From Micromonospora chaiyaphumensis (GTDB taxonomy: Bacteria > Actinomycetota > Actinomycetes > Mycobacteriales > Micromonosporaceae): a stretch of DNA of 64,000 nucleotides. Below, piece by piece: positions 1 through 9,041 of this stretch (positions within the stretch are counted from its first letter, which is position 1; the number at the start of each line of letters is the position of its first letter). Made by a program: the position numbers and the translations under genes. The notes under the pieces are model-generated. The model was not told the origin of the DNA and ran no database searches. It was given only the letters and a program-made list of their open reading frames with translations. Where the stretch lies: the NCBI RefSeq assembly GCF_900091435.1, contig NZ_FMCS01000003.1:248001-312000 (forward strand), read 5' to 3'.

Positions 1-1142
1 AGCGTGCCGTCCGAGTCGTACGCGCCGACGGAGTAGGCGCTCTCGGCGGAGCCCGGCGAGGAGACGGTGTCGCAGGCCGCGTACGGCGTGGTGTTGCCCG
101 ATGACCAGACGCTGAAGATGCCCGCGGCGCTCCAGGCCTCGTCGATGGCCTGGAAGAAGTCGTCGAAGTTGTGCTCGACGGTCTGGCCCCACGAGTTGTT
201 GATGACGTGGGGGCGCTTGGACGGGTCAGGGTTGTTCCCGTTGACGTCGGTCGGGGCGAGCAGCCACCAGCCGGACTTGAGCAGCGACTCGACGCCGCTG
301 CTGTCGCAGCAGCCGTTCGTCGCGATCCACTGCGCGTCCGGGGCGACGCCGACGTGGTCGGTGCCGTCGCCGCCGACCATGGTGCCCATGGTGTGGGTGC
401 CGTGTCCGTTGTCGTCGCACGGCGCGCCCGTGCACGTGCCCCGGGCGGCCATCCAGTTGTAGTTGTGGTCGACGGTGCCGTCCGGCTTCGCGCCGCGGTA
501 CTGGTGCATCAGGGCGGGGTGGTCGAACTGGACGCCCGAGTCGAGGTTGGACACGGTGATGCCCGCACCGGTGGCGCCCATGGCCCACGCCTCGGGGGCG
601 TGGATCGCGTCCAGACCCCACGTGGTGGTGCCTGCCTCGGCGGCGGCCTTCGGGGCGGCGGGGCGGGCAGCCTGGTCGGCGGGGACCTTCTCGTCGACGG
701 GCTCGATCAGCGCGACCTGCGGCGTCGCGTGGATCTCGGCGACCTGCCCGACCGAGGCGACGTCGAGCGCGAGCTTCTGCGTGCCGCCCTTGACGAGCAC
801 GGCGTTGACGAGCGGGTAGGACGTGTACTTCACGCCCGCCGCGTCGAGCTCGGCGGCGACGGACGCCGCGGAGCTCTTCGCTGCCGCTGTCAGCGCGTCG
901 TAGACGAACTGGCCGCGGTCGGTCCAGTTCGCGATCTTCTTGGCGGGGGCGAGATCGGCCTCGGTGTCGAACGTGATCCAGAAGTCGGAAGCCGGCTGCG
1001 TGCGGAAGCGATCCTTCAGGTTCGACGCGATCTTGTTGGCGGCGGCGCCGGGATCGGGCTCAGCGGCGGACGCCGGTATTGGCTGGATCATGCTCAGGCC
1101 GACCGCTGTGGCCAGCGAAGCCGCGAGGGCTTTGAGTCTCAT
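1..1142 (-). CDS. S8 family subtilisin-like serine peptidase, secreted (partial)
   Basis: Reading leftward from ATG at 1142 gives 380 codons that run off the window edge. The first ~27 residues form a signal peptide (MRLK, hydrophobic Ala/Leu core, ending ASA-A), so the enzyme is probably exported. Residues ~40-150 resemble an inhibitor-type propeptide. The catalytic domain then shows the Asp block (NLDSGVQFDHPA), the His block (DDNGHGTHTMGT) and the oxyanion-hole Asn (WSSGN). The catalytic Ser lies beyond the edge and cannot be checked. AGAAGG lies about 8 nt before the ATG. The organisation matches bacillopeptidase-like S8 peptidases of actinomycetes. The frame has no other in-frame break. 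Confidence 0.9.
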   Translation of the reverse strand, partial: MRLKALAASLATAVGLSMIQPIPASAAEPDPGAAANKIASNLKDRFRTQPASDFWITFDTEADLAPAKKIANWTDRGQFVYDALTAAAKSSAASVAAELDAAGVKYTSYPLVNAVLVKGGTQKLALDVASVGQVAEIHATPQVALIEPVDEKVPADQAARPAAPKAAAEAGTTTWGLDAIHAPEAWAMGATGAGITVSNLDSGVQFDHPALMHQYRGAKPDGTVDHNYNWMAARGTCTGAPCDDNGHGTHTMGTMVGGDGTDHVGVAPDAQWIATNGCCDSSGVESLLKSGWWLLAPTDVNGNNPDPSKRPHVINNSWGQTVEHNFDDFFQAIDEAWSAAGIFSVWSSGNTTPYAACDTVSSPGSAESAYSVGAYDSDGT

Positions 1143-1399
1143 GCGGGATCCTTCTGCCTACAGGGGTTGGTAGGGGTCGTGGCTCTCGTGGTCGTCAGCA
1201 CCGTCGGCGTCGTGGGCGGCGCGGGCGTCGGAGGCGCTGACGCGCGGCTCGCGCGACGGCTCGAGAGGTAGCGGGTGCTCGACGGCGGAGTCGTCACGCG
1301 CGACAGGTAGCTCAGCCATGCATCGGCCTAGGGCTATGGATCATGCAGTCATGCTCGGCGGACGAGTGACCACTCGCTATCCAGCGGATACGTCAATTT

Positions 1400-4354
1400 T
1401 CACGGCACGCCGCCGAGCGTTTCCTCTTCTGCGAACACTCCGGCCTCCACTGCCTTGACCGCGAGCGCGGTCCGGGAGGTCACCTTCAGCTTGCGCATCG
1501 CCGCACGTAGCTGCTGATCCACCGTCGCCGGCGACTTCGCCAGGATCCGGCTGATCTCCCGGTTCGTCTTGCCGGCGACAACCAGTTGGACCACGTCGAG
1601 CTCGCGAGGTGAGAGCTGGTCGCCGTACCCCCGTCGGCCGCCGCGCCACAATCGCGGCACCTCGGCGCCGTGTTCGCGAAGCCGCTGCGCGACACGGTCC
1701 GCGTCGCCGCGGGCGCCGAGCCTGAACAGTTGCTCGTACTGCGCGGCCAGCAGCTCTCGGCCCTGTTCGATCTGGCCTTGCGCGATGAGCGCCTCGGCTT
1801 GACGCTCGCGGGCGAGCATGGCGTCGTAGGGGCGCGGCAACGCGCTCCAGGCGCGTGCCGCCCGATCGTAGGCGGTCGCCGCGCGGGCGTGGTCTCCGGC
1901 TGCGGCGAGCAGCAGGGCACGGCATACGGTGAGCGCGGCGCGCGGCGCGGGCGCCGTACGGCCACGCAGTCCTCTGGCGAACTGGTCGTTCAGGCGGGTC
2001 GCTGCCTTCAGGTCGCCTGCGGCGAGGTGCGCCTCGATCCGGGCGGGGACGAGGTCCGTCGCCCAGACCCAGATGCCCTTTCTCCGGACGGTGTCGATCG
2101 GCTCGTTCGTGACCTGCAGCGCCCGGGCGCTGTTTCCGTCCGTCAGCCACAGTCTGGCCAGCGCAGCGGCGGCCTCCATGGTGTCGTCGGCTGCGCCGAG
2201 ACGGGCGGACTCCTCGAGGACCAGCCGGAACTGCTCCTCCGCAGCGCGCCGCCGTCCGGCAGCGGCTGCCAGCCGGGCCGCGAGCCGAATGCTGCCGAGG
2301 TAGTGTGCCGGCCGGTCCCGGTCGGCATCGGCGAGTGCCGCGCTGCGCTCCGCGAGACCCTCCCACCGGCCGGTGAGCCACGCCAGGTTGGCCTGTTCGA
2401 GTCGGACGTTGTGCTGCAACCGGGACGCCTGCTCGGCCTCGGCAAGGCGCATGGCCACGGCGAGGTGTTCCTCGGCGTCGGCGTACCGACCCCAGATCAG
2501 CGCGCCGGTCCCGACGTTTGCGTGGATGCGGGCCACGTCGAGACGCTCCGCCGAGGTCGCGCCGTCGACGGGCAGGTCGGCGACGACGTCCCAGGCCTCC
2601 TCTTCGCCGAGCATGAGCAACGCGGCGGCCCGGTTGCCGGCCAGGTTCAGCCGCTCCGCGGGAGAGTCGAATTCGGCGGTGAGCTCGGCGGCGCGATCCA
2701 GCCAACGCCGGTGGGTCGACGCCGGCCACGGTCCCGCATAGGCCCATCCGAGGTAGGTCATCGCCCGGGCCGCCTCGACCGGGTCGTGGTCGAGGTTGGC
2801 CACCGCCTGCTCGAGCTCGCTGAGTGCGGCCTGCGCCTCGCCTCCGGTGATCAGGAGCCGACCCAGGGGGTTGCGGATCTCGGCCTGCTGGCGGGCGGAG
2901 AGCCCAGGGGTCTCCAGCACCGAGCGCAAGGTACGGATCACGCGGTGGTAGACCTCGTCGACCGGCTCACGACGGCCCAGTGCGGCTACTCCGGCGATGC
3001 GCGCGACTCGTGCCCGATCCGCCGGCGGCAACACAGCCCACGACAGCAGATCGACCAGCAGGTCGACGGCCTTGGTGTGGTCACCCGAGGCCATGGCCAG
3101 CTCGGCGCCCTGCTCGGCGTACCGCGCCCAGGACTGCGTCTCGCCCGCCTCTCGGAAGTGGCGGGCAAGGCGTGCGACAGGCGGCGGATGGATGTCCTCC
3201 AAGGCCCGGCCGGCCAGCAGGTGGAAGTGCCTGCGGTCGGTCAACGGGATCGCTTCGTAGACAGCCGTGGCGGCCAGCACATGCCGGAACCGCCACTGGC
3301 CCCGGTCGTTTCCGTCGAGGATGCCGGCATCGGCCGCCTCCGCGACAGCGCCTCGACACGCATCCGGTGACAGACCGGCGGTCATCGCGATCGTGGCCAC
3401 CGACGACCGCTCAGCCAACGTCGCCGCGGCCCGCAGCACCTGCTGCGCCGTCGGCGACAGCCGGCCCACCCGCTCCCGGGTGGAGTCGCGCACCGTCGGC
3501 GGCACCTGCAGCTCGCGCAGCTTCAACCGGACCCACTGCCCGTCGCGGAAGACGAGGTCGGCACGGTCGCACATGAGGCGAACCGACTCCTCCAGCGCCA
3601 GCGGAACGCCACCGGTCCGCTCGTGCATGAACGTCGTGAACTCCTGCGAAATCGGATTGCCGTCCAGCATCGAGGACACCAGCGCTGCCGTGTCGTCGGG
3701 TCGCATGGGCGCCAGGGCGATCCTCAGCTGGGTCACGCCAGCAGGCAGCCGGGACGTCAGCCGCAGCAACAGCGACCCGGCGTCCACCTCCTCCGGCCTA
3801 TAGGAGATCACGAGGCTCGGCCCGTCCGACTGCTGCCGGGAGGTGACGAACAGCAGGAACTCCAAGGTCACCTCGTCGGCCCAGTGCGCGTCCTCGAGCA
3901 CGAGAACGTCGACACGCAGAGCCCGCAGCAGCTCGTCCAGGGCGCGGAACAGGCGATGCCGCGCCGCCTTCGCATCGTCCAAGGGCGGCAACGCGGGCGG
4001 CAGGTCCGACGACCATTCAGGGAACAGGGGTCGTAACGCACCCGCAAGCTCGGTGAGCCGCAACCGGGACACCGGCCGGTCGATCCCACCGAACGCGTCG
4101 ACGATCGGCCCCAACGTCAGTGACTCGCGAAGCGGTGGACACACCGAGACCAAGGCGGTGTGCTGGTCCGGCGTGGCCAACCACTCCCGCAGCAGCCGGC
4201 TCTTCCCGATCCCCGCCTCGCCCTCCACCAGCACGATCGCCGGTGGCCGGGCCAAGGCCCCCCGAAGCGCCGTCATCTCCCGATCACGACCCACGAAATG
4301 CGGCGTGGAAACCGTCGGTGAAGTCCGTTCGTCCTCGGGCGAGGGGTCGAGCAT
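1400..4354 (-). CDS. LuxR-family transcriptional regulator with N-terminal AAA ATPase (LAL type)
   Basis: 984 residues from the ATG at 4354, preceded by an AGAGAG-type purine tract; the frame stays open to 4855 but that upstream part looks non-coding. The N-terminal NTPase domain has Walker A (EGEAGIGKSRLL, residues ~35-46) and Walker B (VLVLEDAHWAD). A long helical, TPR-like middle follows, with many Ala/Arg helices. The C-terminal ~65 residues are a LuxR helix-turn-helix (LSPRELDVVQLVVAGKTNREI). Length and order match large ATP-binding LuxR (LAL) regulators, which usually activate catabolic or secondary-metabolite genes. The target is unknown: neighbours are a protease and a decayed lipid locus. 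Confidence 0.9.
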   Translation of the reverse strand: MLDPSPEDERTSPTVSTPHFVGRDREMTALRGALARPPAIVLVEGEAGIGKSRLLREWLATPDQHTALVSVCPPLRESLTLGPIVDAFGGIDRPVSRLRLTELAGALRPLFPEWSSDLPPALPPLDDAKAARHRLFRALDELLRALRVDVLVLEDAHWADEVTLEFLLFVTSRQQSDGPSLVISYRPEEVDAGSLLLRLTSRLPAGVTQLRIALAPMRPDDTAALVSSMLDGNPISQEFTTFMHERTGGVPLALEESVRLMCDRADLVFRDGQWVRLKLRELQVPPTVRDSTRERVGRLSPTAQQVLRAAATLAERSSVATIAMTAGLSPDACRGAVAEAADAGILDGNDRGQWRFRHVLAATAVYEAIPLTDRRHFHLLAGRALEDIHPPPVARLARHFREAGETQSWARYAEQGAELAMASGDHTKAVDLLVDLLSWAVLPPADRARVARIAGVAALGRREPVDEVYHRVIRTLRSVLETPGLSARQQAEIRNPLGRLLITGGEAQAALSELEQAVANLDHDPVEAARAMTYLGWAYAGPWPASTHRRWLDRAAELTAEFDSPAERLNLAGNRAAALLMLGEEEAWDVVADLPVDGATSAERLDVARIHANVGTGALIWGRYADAEEHLAVAMRLAEAEQASRLQHNVRLEQANLAWLTGRWEGLAERSAALADADRDRPAHYLGSIRLAARLAAAAGRRRAAEEQFRLVLEESARLGAADDTMEAAAALARLWLTDGNSARALQVTNEPIDTVRRKGIWVWATDLVPARIEAHLAAGDLKAATRLNDQFARGLRGRTAPAPRAALTVCRALLLAAAGDHARAATAYDRAARAWSALPRPYDAMLARERQAEALIAQGQIEQGRELLAAQYEQLFRLGARGDADRVAQRLREHGAEVPRLWRGGRRGYGDQLSPRELDVVQLVVAGKTNREISRILAKSPATVDQQLRAAMRKLKVTSRTALAVKAVEAGVFAEEETLGGVP

Positions 4355-4617
4355 GCGTGATGATCTCTCTTTTCGCTGCTCGGGCGCAAGTAGCATCACG
4401 GCGACTTGCGTTGCGGAGCCACTGCTGGCTGGAACAACACTGTCCCCGGCCCAGCCGGCGCACCCACGGCTCCTGGTATTCACGCCTCGGCCACCAGCGT
4501 GCTGGGCCGCTCGGAGCGGCGCCGGGCTGTCGAGGCGGCCACCACCCGCCTGGCGGACCACCGGCCATCGCGCCCGGTGACCGGACCCTCCGGTGCGCAG
4601 CTCGACGGTGGTGTCGC

Positions 4618-4725
4618 GTGACCGATGTGCTGCGTGAGCGCTACACCAAACTCCTGCGGTGGTACCCGGCCGCCGACCGCGCCGACCGGGGCGCCGAGAT
4701 CGTCGACACGTACACGGGCCACTGA
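4618..4725 (+). pseudogene. Truncated N-terminus of an actinobacterial membrane-protein gene
   Basis: GTG at 4618 opens a 35-codon frame (MTDVLRERYTKLLRWYP start) that stops at 4725. The pattern of a short N-terminal RY..LLRWYPA segment followed by ERG.E/DRG.E is the conserved start of a family of actinobacterial integral membrane proteins that usually sit right after a PadR regulator. Here the membrane part is missing and no PadR gene precedes it, so this is read as a remnant. A genuine 35-residue peptide cannot be excluded. Confidence 0.4.
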
Positions 4726-4867
4726 TCGGTCGCGAAGTGGTCGCCGTCAGGCCCGCGGACAGGACTGGCTCGGCCCCGAGCTGGGTGTGCCGGCTTCGCA
4801 CCGGCGCACACCGCACTCCGAGGACTCCGCCGACCAGCGGCGTGTCACCGACCAACGTGGTGGCCGG

Positions 4868-5710
4868 TTACACCTGGAGCGCGAGCATCGCCGCCGCGAC
4901 CTCATCGGCGGCCGCCCGGGGATCGCCGTCGCGGCCCGTTGGAGCACGAGCAGCCGCGCACCAGGGATCTCGCGCGCGAGCGCTTCGCCGTTGCCGACAG
5001 GGAAGAACGGGTCGCGGCGACCGTGCACCACCAGCGTCGGGATCGCGAGCTCGGACAGGCGCTCGCGCCAGCGCGGTGTGCAGTCGAGCCTGGCGAACAC
5101 CATGCCCAGATGGTTGGCCATCTGCACCGCGGGCTCCGTGCTCGGCGTGCGGTCCCATCTGCGCGGCGGTCGCGTGCGCGGCGACGGGGTCGTCGTTGAG
5201 GATCTCCGCGCCTGCGGCGGCGAACTCGGCGACCGCGGCGCGGTCGGACCAGTCGGGCATCGCACGCGAGAACAGCCGGCCCATCGTCGCCGTGTCATGG
5301 TCAGGCAGGTCGCCGTCGACCGGGCCTGGAGCGACGGGCCGCGTTCCGACGAGGGTGAGCGCCGAGAACGCGTCCGGGTGGTCGAGCGCGGCGACCTGGG
5401 CGACCATCCCGCCAACGCCGATGCCCGCCAGGTGCGCCGGCCGGTGGTCGAGTTCGCGGGCAAGCGCCGCGGAGTCGGCTGCAAGGTCGCGCAGCGTGTA
5501 CGACGGAGCCTCGGGGTCGACGGTGGTCGACACGCCGGAATCGCGCAGGTCGTACCGCACCACGTGGCGCCCGCCGCGCGCGAGCGCCTGGCAGAGTGCG
5601 TCGGGCCAGGAGAGCATGGTCGTGCCGCCCGCGAGCAGGACGAGCGGAGCCGCCGCGTCGCCGAAGTGCTCGACCCCGAGCGTTACGCCGTCCGCCTCGA
5701 CCGTCGTCAT
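4868..5710 (-). pseudogene. Alpha/beta hydrolase, frameshifted twice
   Basis: ATG at 5710 (MTTVEADGVTLG) begins a good alpha/beta-hydrolase N-terminus with the oxyanion segment LAGGTTMLSW, the RYDLRDSG strand-turn and the nucleophile-elbow region GIGVGGMVAQ. This elbow has Gly where most hydrolases carry Ser. Near 5154 the homology moves to another frame: after AQM, a WDRTPST-type continuation appears only if one base is added. It runs through MANHLGMVFARLDC and LVVHGRRDPFFPV, which holds the acid-residue Asp. A second shift near 4917 restores the first frame for the natural C-terminus (DEVAAAMLALQV). Two frame breaks plus the altered elbow suggest decay; base-calling errors are the alternative. 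Confidence 0.7.
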
Positions 5711-5919
5711 CACACCTCCGCCGTCGCGTTGACGCCGCCGGATTTGCGGAACGAGTGGACCGTCGGATACATCAGGAACCTCCAGGGCGGCGTCGTGGGC
5801 CGGTGGCGCGGGGACGGCGGCACAAGCGACGCGTCCCCGCCGGTGGTCTGCGTCGGTCGAACGAATGCGACTGCTCAGAGATGGACGACTGGCGGGGCGG
5901 ACACTCATCGGGAACCTGT

Positions 5920-6056
5920 CCGCAAGGCAACGATGACCGAGCGGCCGTAGAACGCGAGGATCTCGCTGAGCGCGGCGTTGCCCGCAGCGTCCCAGCGTTT
6001 ACCCGCGACCCGCCACCATCGGCCACCGGCGTCAGGAACGTCGCCTCGGGCCAGAA
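5920..6056 (-). pseudogene. Acyl-CoA dehydrogenase internal fragment
   Basis: On the minus strand, FWPEATFLTPVADGGG (from ~6056) and, in a neighbouring frame, KRWDAAGNAALSEILAFYGRS (ending ~5920) resemble consecutive segments of a large acyl-CoA dehydrogenase (FLTPA..GGG..RWDT..NAALSEILAFYGL). One frameshift separates them and nothing else of the gene is present here. A GCGCTCAGCGAGATCCT stretch occurs again in inverted orientation near 7629, where an N-terminal piece of the same enzyme type lies. The rest of 5711-6084 shows nothing recognisable. Confidence 0.45.
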
Positions 6057-6084
6057 AGAGCGAGGTCTGGCCGGCGCTGCCGGG

Positions 6085-6675
6085 TCAAGCTGCGGCACCT
6101 ACCGCGCGTGCGATCATGTCGGCCAGGTCGGCGGCGAACCGCTCGTCCGGCGGCTGCCGCTCGATCACCAGACGGTACACCAGTGGCGCGGCGACCAGCG
6201 TCGCTGCGGCCTGCACATCGACATCGGCGCGGACGTCACCGCGCGCGATCCCGCGCTCGAGGATCTTCCTCGTCTCACCCATGATCCGCGAGACGTATCC
6301 GCGATACGCACCGTTGACGTCGCCGCCCTCCTCCACCGCGGTGATCATGCCCGCCATCAGCCGGGACGTGCCCGGTATCCGGTAGGCCTCCACACGGGCG
6401 TCGAGCACCGCACGGAGTTCGGCACGGAAGTCGCCCATGTCAGGCACGGTCAGTACGCCGATTCGGTTCTCCGCCGCCGCGATGACCAGGTCGTGCTTGG
6501 AAGGCCACCGGCGATAGATGGCCGGCTTGCTGACGCCCGCGCGAGCGGCCACCGCATCCATCGTCACCGCGGCCATACCCTGCTCGGTCACCAACTCCAG
6601 AACCGCCGACAGAACCGCCCCGGTCACCCGCTCCTCCCGCGGACGACCCGGCCCACGCTCCACCCGACTCACCAT
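6085..6675 (-). CDS. TetR/AcrR family transcriptional regulator
   Basis: 196 residues starting at ATG 6675. The N-terminal ~60 residues are a TetR HTH: GRPREERV, then the recognition-helix region AARAGVSKPAIYRRWPSKHDLV. The C-terminal helical ligand domain is of the type found with YRRWPSK regulators (TetR_C_16-like). It is divergent from the decayed GMC oxidoreductase/ligase genes and upstream of the decayed hydrolase, so it probably once controlled that lipid locus. It is the only intact TetR in the window and so a candidate for the shared operator at 17954 and 23077, but that link is inference. Confidence 0.9.
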   Translation of the reverse strand: MVSRVERGPGRPREERVTGAVLSAVLELVTEQGMAAVTMDAVAARAGVSKPAIYRRWPSKHDLVIAAAENRIGVLTVPDMGDFRAELRAVLDARVEAYRIPGTSRLMAGMITAVEEGGDVNGAYRGYVSRIMGETRKILERGIARGDVRADVDVQAAATLVAAPLVYRLVIERQPPDERFAADLADMIARAVGAAA

Positions 6676-6749
6676 GCCCGAAGCCTACGTGCGGCTCCAG
6701 TTACCTTCAGGGAGCGGTGCAACAGGGATCGGAGAGCCGAAACGACGGA

Positions 6750-7479
6750 TTGGCTCTGGGCCTGCTGTCCGTGCTGCAGGCGCCGGGCGGCGGCCGCGGC
6801 CCGCGCTCGCTGCACTTCCTCGTCACCTGGGTCCGACACCCGGTGCTGTTCGCCCATTCGCTGAGCAGGCGCCGCTGGTCGGTGCGGACCATCATCGGCC
6901 TGGTCATGCAGTCCCTGGACAACTTCGGCACCGGCTCAGGTAAGAAGGTGCGCCGAGGCAAGGCCAAGCTGACCTCCCGACAGGGGCACGGGGCCCCCAG
7001 CCCGACCTCGATCTCTGCGGCCGAGCAGGCGGGCCGCCTGCTCGGCCGCGAGATCAACGGCTTCCCGGGCAGTTCGGTGGGTGAGATCTTCGACATCCCT
7101 CTGGCCGCGATCTTCATCGGCGGCTGCCCCATCGGCGACAGCCCCGACACCGGCGTGATCGACCCCTACCACCGCCTCTACGGGCACCCTGGGATCAGCG
7201 TCGTCGACGGCTCTGTCGTCTGCGCCAACGTCGGGGTAAACCCCGCCTTGACCGTCACCGCTCAGGCCGAGCGGGCCATGTCGCTGTGGCGGAACAAGGG
7301 CGAGGCCGACCTGCGCCCCGCCCAGGGAGAGCCGTACCGGTCCATCCCCGCCGGTCAAACCGATTCGTCCCGCTGTGCCCGAGGCCGCCTTCGCGGCCTT
7401 CCGCCTTCCGTACCTGCCTGCACCTACCACCCGGCCGGAGGCGGCCGGCGCCCGGAGCGCTGAGGAGCCCTCGAAGTGA
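6750..7479 (+). pseudogene. GMC-family oxidoreductase, C-terminal remnant
   Basis: The plus-strand frame from about 6750 matches the C-terminal third of cholesterol-oxidase-like GMC enzymes: RTIIGLVMQSLDN, FIGGCPIGDS, DPYHRLYGHPGISVVDGS and ANVGVNPALTVTAQAERAM. The FAD-binding N-terminus is absent. Near 7348 the C-terminal tail shifts frame (PVKPIRPAVPEAAFAAF continues to the stop at 7477-7479). It parallels the intact gene at 16165-17895 but is clearly a divergent paralogue, not a recent copy. The stop overlaps the GTG of the next remnant (GTGA), so these were once an operon. Confidence 0.8.
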
Positions 7480-7647
7480 CGCTGCTGCTCAACCCGTGTA
7501 CCTACGGCCCCACCCCCTTGACGAGGAGAGCCGGCGACTGCTGCGCGCCACCGTCGCCTGGTTCGAGAACCGGGGCAAGAACGCGCTGACCGACGCCTAC
7601 AACACCCACGAGTGCGCGCGCAAGGCCGCGCTCAGCGAGATCCTTGG
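7476..7647 (+). pseudogene. Acyl-CoA dehydrogenase, N-terminal remnant
   Basis: GTG at 7476 overlaps the preceding stop. MTLLLNP.TYGP is followed, after a frameshift near 7513, by [23 protein letters not shown], the usual N-terminus of large actinobacterial acyl-CoA dehydrogenases. After ~50 codons the frame jumps to KAALSEIL and then directly into ligase sequence, so an internal deletion has joined two genes. The missing middle resembles the piece on the minus strand at 5920-6056. Confidence 0.55.
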
Positions 7648-7907
7648 GGCGGGTACAACGTTTACACTCGCGAGATCGAGGAGTTGCTGTACGAGCACCC
7701 GGCGGTGCGGGATGTGGCCGTCATCGGCATCCCCGCCCGAAGCTGGGCGAGCAGGTCTGCGCCGCGGTCGCGCTGAAGGACGGCGCCACCCCCGAAGAGC
7801 TGCGCGAGCACGTCGAGGCGCGGGCGGCGCTGTACAAGTACCCGCGGCACGTGTGGATCGTCGACAAGCTGCCCAAGACGGCCACCGGCAAGATCCGCAA
7901 ACGCTAG
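7648..7907 (+). pseudogene. AMP-forming acyl-CoA ligase, C-terminal remnant
   Basis: [20 protein letters not shown] starts at 7648. A frameshift near 7737 is followed by [36 protein letters not shown] and a stop at 7907. This is the AMP-binding C-terminal lid domain including the catalytic Lys motif (TGKIRKR). The adenylation core is missing. It is similar to, but not a copy of, the intact ligase at 19987-21471. Confidence 0.75.
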
Positions 7908-8018
7908 GCGGCGGCGCGCCGGCCGAACTGGTCGGGTAAAGCGCCTCCAGGCTCAGCGCGGCCCCGCAGCGAAGCAGGTTGCCCTTCGCCCCGAAGGACA
8001 ATCGCCCGCCCTTCTTCC

Positions 8019-8053
8019 CCGCTGGCGCGAGCCCACCGGGCTCGCGCCAGCGG
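8019..8053 (+). terminator. Strong stem-loop, probable terminator of the decayed operon
   Basis: Perfect 16-bp arms (CCGCTGGCGCGAGCCC and its complement) enclose a 3-nt loop (ACC). It lies 112 bp after the ligase remnant and 235 bp before the next gene. There is no T-tract, as is common for actinobacterial terminators. The rest of 7908-8288 shows no gene. Confidence 0.6.
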
Positions 8054-8288
8054 CGAGGCCGAAATGGCCGTCAGCCACCACGGCCCGGTTCTGGCTGCCG
8101 CATGGTCCATGCTCATCCGTTGGTCTCCGGCCCGATCGTCACCCGGTGAACCGCTTCACCTGAGCGAGGTGGCCCCCCGCGCCCAACCACGGATCTTGCC
8201 GGTCGGCGGCGCCTGCGTCGGACCGTTCGTGCAAAGGGCGTCCGCGGGGGCGCGGCCCGGCGAAGAATGAGGGGCAGGTAGGAGGGTT

Positions 8289-8927
8289 ATGAACCTGCTG
8301 AGCGTCCTACCGCTTGCACTGGTGATGATCGCCGGTCCGCAGATCATCAGTGCCATCTTCCTGGCCTCCAGCAGGGACGCGAAGCGCAGCTCGCTTGCCT
8401 TCCTGGTCGGAGCTGGGCTCGCCGTACTCGTCGCGCTGACTGTGTGGTACGTCGTGTTCCACACCGTGCGTGCCGCTGGAAACGGGCAGCACAAGAATGA
8501 CGGCGAACGGCACCTGATCGACTGGGTGGTGCTGCTGGTGCTGCTGGCGTTGATGGCGATGATCTTCTCCCGCCGCAAGAGAACCCAGCCGCCCAAGTGG
8601 ATGAGCAGGTTGCAGGAGGCCAAGCCGCGCTTCGCCCTCGGGCTGGGCGTCCTTCTCTTCCTCGCCATGCCCAGTGACGAGGCGACCATGCTGGCTGTCG
8701 CCGCAAGCCTGGCGGGCCACGGCAAGCCGTGGTGGCATCTGCTGCCGTTCCTGTGTCTGACGCTGCTGCTACTGGCATTGCCACTGCTCGCCCTGCTCGC
8801 GTTCGGTCAGCGGGCGGCAGCAGCGCTGCCGAAGATCCGCAACTGGGCCAACGACCACTCGTGGTGGGTCAGCGAGGCAGTGATCCTGATCTTCGTGGCT
8901 ATCGTCGTGTCCGACCTGCTCAAGTAA
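8289..8927 (+). CDS. GAP family (Sap-like) integral membrane protein
   Basis: 212 residues with AGGAGG-like GTAGGAGGGTT before the ATG. Six hydrophobic segments are visible: about residues 1-25, 33-57, 76-92, 116-133, 143-170 and 190-210. A basic loop (SRRKRTQPPKW) lies after the third. The layout and the conserved PSDEATML segment match the GAP/Sap family (sulfolipid-1-addressing protein homologues), thought to move lipids or peptidolipids across the membrane in actinobacteria. No partner gene is adjacent; transport substrate unknown. Confidence 0.8.
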   Translation: MNLLSVLPLALVMIAGPQIISAIFLASSRDAKRSSLAFLVGAGLAVLVALTVWYVVFHTVRAAGNGQHKNDGERHLIDWVVLLVLLALMAMIFSRRKRTQPPKWMSRLQEAKPRFALGLGVLLFLAMPSDEATMLAVAASLAGHGKPWWHLLPFLCLTLLLLALPLLALLAFGQRAAAALPKIRNWANDHSWWVSEAVILIFVAIVVSDLLK

Positions 8928-9041
8928 GGCCCCGCCCGCGCATCACCCTCGGGCTGGAGGTTGCCAGTCGGGGTTCAGACCGTTTGACGCGGAGCCAGGA
9001 GCCCTGCGGCCCTGCGTCACCATCCGCTGGCACCGCCGTAG

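Noticed and set aside
4355..4855. N-terminal extension of the LAL regulator up to 4855
   Set aside because: The extra residues are Arg/Gly/Pro-rich without family sequence, and the ATG at 4354 directly precedes the NTPase domain.
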